Below, one piece after another: positions 23,074 through 29,488 of a stretch of DNA of 57,340 bases. Position 1 is the first letter of the stretch. Each line of letters begins with the position of its first letter. The notes under the pieces are model-generated. The model was not told where the DNA came from and did no database searches. It worked only from the letters and a program-made list of their open reading frames with translations. Source of the stretch: a virus; the IMG/VR virus record IMGVR_UViG_3300012001_000138, positions 1-57,340 of that record; one strand, given 5' to 3'. The translations under genes and the position numbers were made by a program.

Positions 23074-23471
23074 CCCGCATTTACGCCACCATCTCCAAGG
23101 AGTTCGCGTTCAGCAGCTCCCACCAGCTCGACGGGCTCCCGGAGGACCACCCGTGCTCCCGGATGCACGGCCACAACTACGCCGTCAAGCTGTCCCTCTC
23201 CGGGGAGCTGGACGCCACCGGGTTCGTCATGGATTACCGGGCGCTCGCCCCGTTCAAGGACTACCTCGACGGGGACCTTGACCACCGGCACCTCAACGAT
23301 GTTCTTGGGTTCCAGCCGACGGCGGAGAACATGGCCAGTCACCTCGCGCACATGGCCGAGAACCTCCTGCCCCTGCCGGACTCCGTGGGGCACGTGGCGA
23401 TCAGCGTCTCCGAGACGCCGAAGACGTGGGCCACGGTCAACGTGTTCCGTCATGTGGAGAGGAACCTGTGA
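23070..23471 (+). CDS. queD: QueD, 6-carboxytetrahydropterin synthase
   Basis: A 133-residue PTPS-family enzyme forming 6-carboxy-5,6,7,8-tetrahydropterin. Visible features: FAFSSSHQL (zinc His 18), HPCSRMHGHNY with catalytic Cys 29 and zinc His 33 and 35, and DLDHRHLND. ATGA overlap with queC indicates coupled translation. Confidence 0.93.
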   Translation: MTRIYATISKEFAFSSSHQLDGLPEDHPCSRMHGHNYAVKLSLSGELDATGFVMDYRALAPFKDYLDGDLDHRHLNDVLGFQPTAENMASHLAHMAENLLPLPDSVGHVAISVSETPKTWATVNVFRHVERNL

Positions 23472-24211
23472 GCGCCCCGGCCATGCTTGACCTGACCCCG
23501 TCCGAGGGGGCCCCGCGGCTGCCGTTTGTGGAAGCGTTCGGGCCGACCCTGCAGGGCGAAGGGCCCGCCGCGGGCCGGGCCTCGTCCTTCGTGCGTTTCG
23601 GTGGCTGCAACCTGTCCTGCTCGTGGTGTGACAGCCCCTACACGTGGGACGCGGAACGGTTCGACCTCCGCAAGGAAATCGCCCTCCTGTCCCCGGAGGA
23701 CATCGTCGCGCGCATCCCGGACGCGCCCCTCGTCATCGTCACCGGCGGCGAGCCGCTGCTGAATCAGCGGCATAAGGCGTGGGAGCAATTCCTGTTCCTG
23801 CTCCGGCAGCGGTTCGCCTACGTCCACATCGAAACGAACGGGACCATCGTCCCCAACGACGTCACGCTCGCCTACGTGGACACCTTCATCGTGTCCCCCA
23901 AGCAGGCCCACGCCGGGGAGCACAAACGCACCCAGAACCCGGCGCTGAATGTTGGCTGGTCCAAGCTTCACGACGACTACGAGGCGCACCTCAAGATCGT
24001 GGTCGAGGACGCCGCCGGAGTCGATGCCGCGGTCGAGCTGGCCATGAATCACCACTGGCCCAAGGACCGGGTCTGGGTCATGCCCGAAGGGACCACCGCG
24101 GACGTCCTCAACGCCCGCTTCCCGGAGGTCGCCACCGCCGCGGCCGAACACCACATCAACGCATCCCACCGCCTGCACGTGCTGGCGTGGACCGACGTAA
24201 GGGGCCACTAA
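23468..24211 (+). CDS. queE: QueE, 7-carboxy-7-deazaguanine synthase (radical SAM)
   Basis: About 247 residues from GTG 23468 (ATG 23483 is the alternative). GPTLQGEGPAAGRASSFVR precedes the radical-SAM cluster motif CNLSCSWC (Cys 47, 51, 54), followed by DSPYTWD, then VIVTGGEPLL, which are hallmarks of QueE. It rearranges carboxytetrahydropterin to 7-carboxy-7-deazaguanine. Confidence 0.93.
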   Translation: MSAPAMLDLTPSEGAPRLPFVEAFGPTLQGEGPAAGRASSFVRFGGCNLSCSWCDSPYTWDAERFDLRKEIALLSPEDIVARIPDAPLVIVTGGEPLLNQRHKAWEQFLFLLRQRFAYVHIETNGTIVPNDVTLAYVDTFIVSPKQAHAGEHKRTQNPALNVGWSKLHDDYEAHLKIVVEDAAGVDAAVELAMNHHWPKDRVWVMPEGTTADVLNARFPEVATAAAEHHINASHRLHVLAWTDVRGH

Positions 24212-24820
24212 GTGACCAACCCTCACATCATCGACCTCGACGCCCGCCGGTTCACCAACAGGGACCCCGTGGCTGAGGCTGTCCGGGAACTCCTGTACGC
24301 GCTCGGCGTGGACGAGGGCGACCACACGGCCGACACCCCGGCCCGTGTGGCGAAGTCGTGGCGGGCCCAGCTCGCCGGATACAACGAGGACCCGGCCGTC
24401 CACCTTGAGAAGCAGTTCAGCGCCCCCGGCCAGCCCGGCCTCGTGGCCGTCCACGGCATCCGGTTCGCCTCCACCTGCGCACACCACCTGCTCCCCATCA
24501 CGGGGACCGCGACCATCGCCTACAGGGCCAAGGACGGAGGCGACGTCGTGGGCCTGTCCAAGCTCGCCCGCGTCCTCGAAGGGTATGCCAAACGGCTACA
24601 GGTACAGGAACGCCTCGGCGCGCAGGTCGCGGACGCCATCGTGGACAAACTGGACCCCGTCGGCGCGGCCGTCATCATCACGGCCGAGCACGGGTGCATG
24701 ACCGTCCGCGGCGTCAACCAGCCCACCGCGGCAACGACCACCATCGCCACCCGGGGCCAATGGGATGAGTTCAACCCCGAACTCGCCCACCTCATCGCCA
24801 TCCACCACAAAAACAGCTAG
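24212..24820 (+). CDS. folE: FolE, GTP cyclohydrolase I
   Basis: A 202-residue enzyme making dihydroneopterin triphosphate from GTP, the entry point to the deazaguanine pathway. Residues HGIRFASTCAHHLLPITG carry the zinc ligands (Cys 89, His 92 region), and EHGCMTVRGVNQP holds the second Cys. GTG start next to the queE stop. Carrying its own folE frees the phage from host pterin supply. Confidence 0.94.
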   Translation: MTNPHIIDLDARRFTNRDPVAEAVRELLYALGVDEGDHTADTPARVAKSWRAQLAGYNEDPAVHLEKQFSAPGQPGLVAVHGIRFASTCAHHLLPITGTATIAYRAKDGGDVVGLSKLARVLEGYAKRLQVQERLGAQVADAIVDKLDPVGAAVIITAEHGCMTVRGVNQPTAATTTIATRGQWDEFNPELAHLIAIHHKNS

Positions 24821-24827
24821 GAGCATC

Positions 24828-25061
24828 ATGAGCAAGATCACCGCAGTAGCAAGCCTGTACACCAAAAAAGACGCAGGTAACGGGCAGACGGCCCTCGCAT
24901 TCGGAGCGGACTACAACGACGAGCGGAATAAGGAGTGGGCGAAGTACACGCCCGGGCTGTCCGTTCAAATGACGGTCCTCGACTCTGTGGGCGAGCAGTT
25001 CGAGCAGGGCGGCCGCTACCTGCTCACCTTCGAGCGCGCCGACGCCCCTGTAAGCGCCTAA
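24828..25061 (+). CDS. Unknown protein, 77 aa, end of modification operon
   Basis: Contains DYNDERNKEWAKYTPGLSVQM and GEQFEQGGRYLLTFERA. This NKEWA...TPGLS pattern is widespread in actinophage proteins of unknown function, frequently near structural genes, so the link to base modification may be only positional. It begins 8 bases after folE. Confidence 0.7.
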   Translation: MSKITAVASLYTKKDAGNGQTALAFGADYNDERNKEWAKYTPGLSVQMTVLDSVGEQFEQGGRYLLTFERADAPVSA

Positions 25062-25108
25062 AACAGAGCATCCCCTCCCGGAATACCCGGGAGGGGATGC
25101 TAGGCGCT
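25053..25108. terminator. Bidirectional hairpin terminator between convergent genes
   Basis: A perfect 15-bp stem, AGCATCCCCTCCCGG (25067-25081) with CCGGGAGGGGATGCT (25087-25101), is extended by an outer AGCGCCTA / TAGGCGCT pairing. It lies between the rightward modification operon and a leftward HTH gene, so it can terminate both strands. Confidence 0.75.
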
Positions 25109-25167
25109 GCTGGGCCCGAAAGCGGGCCGGACAGCACAAACCAAATTGAATCTCTGGAACCGCCAGT

Positions 25168-25419
25168 CTACCGGCGCTTCTGACGGACACCGCCACCGGC
25201 GCCACGGCCGGGACGCTTCTTGATCCACGCCTCAATCGTCTTGGCCTGCCACGCCGGGGACAGCCCGATGGTGAAGTCCGGCTCGGGAATGTCCCCCGGG
25301 CGCGGGGCACCTGCGGCGCGGTGGGCGCGCGCCTTCGCAAGGTAGGTCCGGACGGCCCGAATATCGACGCCGATCCTTTCCGCGACCTGCTCATAGCCCC
25401 ATAACTTAGGTTTAGACAT
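25168..25419 (-). CDS. HTH protein, excisionase/Xis-like paralogue
   Basis: Leftward, 83 residues from ATG 25419 (a longer GTG reading exists). HTH YEQVAERIGVDIRAVRTYLA, then PDFTIGLSPAWQAKTIEAWI. The FTIGxSPAW signature recurs in the HTH protein at 56531-56743, so the two are probably duplicates with different operators. Basic Arg/Gly-rich tail. It may regulate the neighbouring DUF932 operon. Confidence 0.65.
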   Translation of the reverse strand: MSKPKLWGYEQVAERIGVDIRAVRTYLAKARAHRAAGAPRPGDIPEPDFTIGLSPAWQAKTIEAWIKKRPGRGAGGGVRQKRR

Positions 25420-25503
25420 AACACCACGGTAGCCCACCACGGGCCTCCCTTCAAAGACGGAGGGGCGGCGCCCGACCGGACACCGCCCCCACTGACTGGC
25501 TGG

Positions 25504-26499
25504 TTAGACGCTGAGGAGCTGGAAGGCCTTGGCCTTGACCTCAACACCCTTCTCGCCGATAGCCCGGGCCGCCCGGGCAGCCTGCACGTCCCCCTTGGCC
25601 CCGCGCACTGGAGCGAAGTAGTCCACGTACTCCGTGACCGCTTGGTAGGCGCCCCAGCGGGTGCCCCTGATCTGCGTGGCCGTCGGGGAATCGTGGAACA
25701 GGCCCATGAGGTCCGTGTGGGTTTGGAGCATCTTGTTCGCGGACGCCTTGTTCTTGGACTCCGTGTCCACCTTGCCGAACGTGCGGTCGATGAGGTCCTT
25801 GAACTGGGCGTCGGTGATGGAGGCCTGAATCATCTTCTCGGCCTCCTGCTGGAACCCGTCGATGTACTTGAAGGACAGTCCCAGCGCCTCGCGGGCCGCC
25901 GCCATGGCCTGTGCGTGGTTCTTGGTGTGCCGGATGCTGACCGCGGACACGGCGCCCTTGATGGCCGCTGCCTGCGTGTTGGCGCAGACGATCCGGACCG
26001 GGGTGACGAGGAGCTTGAAGGCGCCGCGGCCGTCGTGGCGGTTGCACGCGCTGATGTAGTACTTCATCTCGTCCACGCCGCCGATGGTCATGTGCTCGGG
26101 CATCCGCATGGTCACGAACACTTCCTTGCCGCCGCGGAGGGAACCGGCCGTTTCGAAGTGGGCGCCGGATTCATCGACGAGCGCGTTGAGGAGCTCGCAG
26201 TGGTCTTCGTTCTGGATGGGGGTGTAGGCGCCGCCGACCGGGCCGAGGTACTCCGGCTCGCTGGTGAACGGGTTCGTGCGGACGGTCCCGAAGGCGTTGC
26301 CGGTGTCGAGGACTGTGCCGTCGGGGAGGTGGACTTTCATGGGTTCGCAGCGGACGTCCCAGTCCTTGAGGTGGGCGACTTCCAGCGCGGTTTCGGCGGT
26401 GAAGACGTCCGGGAGGATGGTGCCGAGTTTGTGCCATGCGTCTTCGCGGGCGGAAACGAATGCTGCTTTGGTGCCGTGGGTTTCGATTTCGTGTGCCAT
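25504..26499 (-). CDS. DUF932 protein, 331 aa
   Basis: Matches the DUF932 pattern known in phages and plasmids: AFVSAREDAWHKLGTILP near the start, LLVTPVRIVCANTQAAAIKG, then IRHTKNHAQAMAAAREALG. Its molecular role is unknown; such proteins are often strongly expressed early. Start ATG 26499 after AGAAGGAG. Transcribed leftward, opposite to nearly all neighbours, from a promoter-like TGTTACAGT (minus, 26552-26560) with the short leader ACCAACCAAGGAG. Confidence 0.8.
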   Translation of the reverse strand: MAHEIETHGTKAAFVSAREDAWHKLGTILPDVFTAETALEVAHLKDWDVRCEPMKVHLPDGTVLDTGNAFGTVRTNPFTSEPEYLGPVGGAYTPIQNEDHCELLNALVDESGAHFETAGSLRGGKEVFVTMRMPEHMTIGGVDEMKYYISACNRHDGRGAFKLLVTPVRIVCANTQAAAIKGAVSAVSIRHTKNHAQAMAAAREALGLSFKYIDGFQQEAEKMIQASITDAQFKDLIDRTFGKVDTESKNKASANKMLQTHTDLMGLFHDSPTATQIRGTRWGAYQAVTEYVDYFAPVRGAKGDVQAARAARAIGEKGVEVKAKAFQLLSV

Positions 26500-26551
26500 G
26501 GTGTTGCTCCTTCTGTGTGGGCTGGTCGCCCGCTCCTTGGTTGGTAGTAAA

Positions 26552-26560
26552 ACTGTAACA
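26552..26560 (-). promoter_or_regulatory. TGTTACAGT promoter-like motif for DUF932 gene
   Basis: On the minus strand TGTTACAGT, then TTTACTACCAACCAAGGAG. The motif fits an extended -10 element (TGn TAnnnT) with a very short leader. It is one of several copies oriented to the next gene. Confidence 0.6.
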
Positions 26561-26578
26561 CACTTACACCGATAGGGC

Positions 26579-26803
26579 CTAGCCGGCATCAGCCTCCACG
26601 AAAGATTCAGGCCGGGCGTGATGCATCTCGTCGGGGAACCCCATCGCGTCCACGACCCCGACCCACACCCGCCCCAGTGGGCGCCCCAGCCCCGCCAGAA
26701 AGATGCACTGACGGCACTTGCAGTCCCGCATCCAGACCACCCGGGCCCCGTGCATGTCCTCCAGCGAGCCCCGGTAGACCAGCCCCGCGCCCCGGGCGCT
26801 CAC
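26579..26803 (-). CDS. Unknown protein with CxCxxC, 74 aa
   Basis: GTG start overlapping the stop of the upstream leftward gene. Contains DCKCRQCIF, a probable zinc- or iron-binding cluster, then DAMGFPDEMH. No family recognised. Confidence 0.55.
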   Translation of the reverse strand: MSARGAGLVYRGSLEDMHGARVVWMRDCKCRQCIFLAGLGRPLGRVWVGVVDAMGFPDEMHHARPESFVEADAG

Positions 26804-27231
26804 GCAGCGCCACCGGACATGCGCGCGATGATGACGTCGCCGGTCAGGTCCGTGTCCGACCACGGGAGCTCCCACCGCTGGACGAACTCCTTGGCGCCCT
26901 CCCGGCCCAACTCCCCGACGTAGACGTCCAGCCCGTAGGACGAACTGACTGCGGCGTTGCGTTCCATGGCGAGCTCCAGCGCACGAAAGTTGGTGATGAG
27001 CTCGACCTCGCGGGCGTCCATAGCGGCATTGTTCTCCATCCATGCCTGCTCCGGCCACTTGCCCGAGTCGGTCAGGGCCGCGAAGTGGGTTCCCCATCCA
27101 ACACTCCACCCCTCCCAGACGGTGTGACCCAGCAGGGGTCGGTGGGCGCAGTGAATGACGTGACCCGGCGCCCATGTCCGGGACGGTGCCCAGCGGTCGC
27201 GGTGGACGTAGAGCTTTTCGATCTGAGCCAT
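26800..27231 (-). CDS. Unknown protein, 143 aa
   Basis: Leftward gene with Trp-rich first half (WAPSRTWAPGHVIHCAHRP) and acidic alpha/beta second half ending DTDLTGDVIIARMSG. No family recognised. Its promoter is probably the TGTTACGCT motif on the minus strand (27300-27308). Confidence 0.6.
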   Translation of the reverse strand: MAQIEKLYVHRDRWAPSRTWAPGHVIHCAHRPLLGHTVWEGWSVGWGTHFAALTDSGKWPEQAWMENNAAMDAREVELITNFRALELAMERNAAVSSSYGLDVYVGELGREGAKEFVQRWELPWSDTDLTGDVIIARMSGGAA

Positions 27232-27282
27232 GGTGGGCTCCTTTCGGGTGGGGGCGTCCCGTGGGGCCGCCTGTTGGTTGGT

Positions 27283-27308
27283 GTTTCATGTACCCACTAA
27301 GCGTAACA
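27283..27308 (-). promoter_or_regulatory. Leftward promoter region with shared motifs
   Basis: On the minus strand TGTTACGCTTAGTGGGTACATGAAAC, then CACCAACCAACAGG. GTTACGCTTAGTGG matches 15162-15175 exactly and GGTACATGAAAC is the complement of 15181-15192. It directs the leftward 27231-26579 genes. No comparable promoter was seen for the rightward TerS-like gene within 27309-27351. Confidence 0.6.
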
Positions 27309-27351
27309 CCGCTACACCTGTTCTTGTCTCTCCCGAATCCGAAAGGACCCC

Positions 27352-27885
27352 GTGACCCGATTCAACCCCCACGACGGCGCAGCCCTCGAAGGCACCGAGA
27401 AAGCCGTCAAAGCATGGGAAGCCCGCAAACTCGGCGCCACCCTCGCCCAAGCCGCGAAAGTCGCAGGCTACGCCAACCGCGGAGCAGCACACAACGCCAT
27501 CAGCACCCTCAAACGCGGCCTCCAGATCGAAGCCGCCGAAGAGATGGTGGCCATGGAAAGCGAACGGCTCGACGGTTACCTGTTCGCCCTCGCCACCAAG
27601 ATCAAGGCCGGGGACGAGAAGGCCATCAACACCGCCATCAAAATCAGTGAACGCCGGGCCAAACTCCTCGGCCTCGACGACTTCGAACGGCGCATGGCTG
27701 AGGTCAACGAACGCAAGATGGCCCTGCAGGAACGGGACGCCGTCGCCGTCGCCACGATGATGGCCAACGTCATCCGGAAGCTGGAGCTGGACCCGGATAA
27801 GACCGGCCTCGCCCGGGAACTGGTCATGGCCGAACTTAAGGCCCTTGGCACCGCCTCCCAGACCATTGAAGGCGAACTCGCATGA
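27352..27885 (+). CDS. Small terminase subunit (TerS-like)
   Basis: A 177-residue protein just before the large terminase. N-terminal HTH-like helices (LGATLAQAAKVAGYANRGAA), a long helical centre (KAINTAIKISERRAKLLGLD) and a C-terminal helical segment, the general plan of terminase small subunits. It would bind the packaging site and recruit TerL. GTG start after GAAAGGA. Function inferred from fold pattern and position. Confidence 0.65.
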   Translation: MTRFNPHDGAALEGTEKAVKAWEARKLGATLAQAAKVAGYANRGAAHNAISTLKRGLQIEAAEEMVAMESERLDGYLFALATKIKAGDEKAINTAIKISERRAKLLGLDDFERRMAEVNERKMALQERDAVAVATMMANVIRKLELDPDKTGLARELVMAELKALGTASQTIEGELA

Positions 27886-27921
27886 CGCCCACTAGGCACC
27901 AGTTGCGCCGCCCATTAGTGA

Positions 27922-27960
27922 CCGGTACAGTTCCTCTAGGATTGATCGAACTGTCACCGG
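27922..27960. repeat. Dyad between terS and terL
   Basis: CCGGTACAGTTC (27922-27933) pairs with GAACTGTCACCGG (27948-27960), one bulged base, 14-base spacer. In the 110-base gap of the terminase genes, it could be a packaging-site element, an operator or a terminator. No T run is present. Confidence 0.45.
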
Positions 27961-27995
27961 GACCCCCGTAAAGAATCCTGTGACAGGAGACCCCC

Positions 27996-29477
27996 TTGCT
28001 CGACGTGGACCTCGTCGCCGCCCAATTCGACCAGATCATGGACACGGGCGAGAAGAAACCCAAGTGGGAGACCCCCGGGGACCTCGCAGCGTTCCTCAAC
28101 ACCAAGACCGTCCAGACCGAAGCCCTCGACCTCATCGACGAGGAACTCGTCAAGGCCTTCAACACCCCCGACGCGCGCCTCATCATCAGCGTCCCCCCGC
28201 AGGAGGGCAAGTCCACCCGCTGCGGCGTGTTCTTCCCCCTCTGGGTCCTCACCCAGAAGCCCGGGACCCGCATGGTCATGACCTCGTTCTCGGACCGGCT
28301 GGCCAAACGCAACAGCCGTGACGTGCGCAACCACATTGTCAGTGACGGCGGCAAGCTCGGGCTGGCCATGTCCCACGACGTCGCCAATCAGGCCGAGTGG
28401 CAGGTCGCCGGGGACCGTGGCGGCATGTACGCCGTGTCCGTCGGTGGTGCCCTCACCGGCCAGCCCGCAGACCTCCTCATCATCGATGACCCCCACAAGG
28501 GCGCGAAGGAAGCCGACTCCGAGACGCAGCGCGAGGACGTGTTCGAGTGGTGGACCTCCACCGCCTCCACCCGTCTGGCCCCCGGCGCGCCCGTCGTGCT
28601 GATCCTGACCCGCTGGCACGAGGACGACCTCGCCGGAAAGCTCATGGCCGCCGAGGACGGCGACATTTGGCGGTACATCAACATCCCCGCCCAAGCCGAC
28701 CACAACCCGGACAAGGGTGAGGAAGACGCGCTCGGCCGCCAGCCCGGGGAATGGCTGAACTCCGCCCGCAAACGGACCGTCGCCCAGTGGGAGGCCATCA
28801 AGAAGCGGATCGGTGGCCGCCCCCGCATCTGGAACGCCCTCTACCAAGGCCGCCCCTCCGCGACCGAAGGCTCCCTGTTCAAACGGGTCTGGTGGAAGTC
28901 CTACGACACCCCCATGTGGACCAAGCACGCGGACGGTTCGTACACCATCCCGGAGGGCTCCGGGACCCTCGTCATGAGCTGGGACATGACGTTCAAGGAA
29001 ACCAAGGGCTCCGACTATGTGGTCGGGCAAGTCTGGTTGCACCGCGGCCCGAACGTCTACCTCGTCGATCAGGTCCGCAAACGCATGGGCTTCTCCGCGA
29101 CCGTCAAGGCCGTCGAAGCCCTCGTGGCCAAGTGGCCGCAATGCGCCACCAAACTCGTCGAGGACAAAGCCAACGGCACTGCAGTCCTTGACGTGCTGCG
29201 CACCAAAATGCCGGGCCTGATCGCTATCTCCCCCAGCGAATCCAAGACGGCGAGGGCCGAAGCGGTCACCCCGTTCATTGAGGCCGGAAACGTCCACCTC
29301 CCCTCGTTCCTGCCGTTCGCGGAGGAACTCATCGAGGAAGCCGCGGCGTTCCCGACCGGCGCCCACGACGACCAAGTGGACACCCTCACCCAAGCACTCA
29401 ACCGAATCTTCATCCGTGGCGGACGCGCCGCTGGCTGGCTCTCCTTCATGCGGGAGGCCAGCACAACAACCGAATAG
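27996..29477 (+). CDS. terL: Large terminase subunit (TerL)
   Basis: A 493-residue packaging motor with TTG start after GACAGGAGA. Walker A-type SVPPQEGKST (residues about 65-74), Walker B DLLIIDDP (about 159-166), then a C-terminal RNase-H-like nuclease with TLVMSWDMTFKE and the late acidic GAHDDQVDTL. Full length for the family. It packages DNA into the prohead through the portal encoded next. Confidence 0.95.
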   Translation: MLDVDLVAAQFDQIMDTGEKKPKWETPGDLAAFLNTKTVQTEALDLIDEELVKAFNTPDARLIISVPPQEGKSTRCGVFFPLWVLTQKPGTRMVMTSFSDRLAKRNSRDVRNHIVSDGGKLGLAMSHDVANQAEWQVAGDRGGMYAVSVGGALTGQPADLLIIDDPHKGAKEADSETQREDVFEWWTSTASTRLAPGAPVVLILTRWHEDDLAGKLMAAEDGDIWRYINIPAQADHNPDKGEEDALGRQPGEWLNSARKRTVAQWEAIKKRIGGRPRIWNALYQGRPSATEGSLFKRVWWKSYDTPMWTKHADGSYTIPEGSGTLVMSWDMTFKETKGSDYVVGQVWLHRGPNVYLVDQVRKRMGFSATVKAVEALVAKWPQCATKLVEDKANGTAVLDVLRTKMPGLIAISPSESKTARAEAVTPFIEAGNVHLPSFLPFAEELIEEAAAFPTGAHDDQVDTLTQALNRIFIRGGRAAGWLSFMREASTTTE

Positions 29478-29488
29478 AAGGAGGCCTC

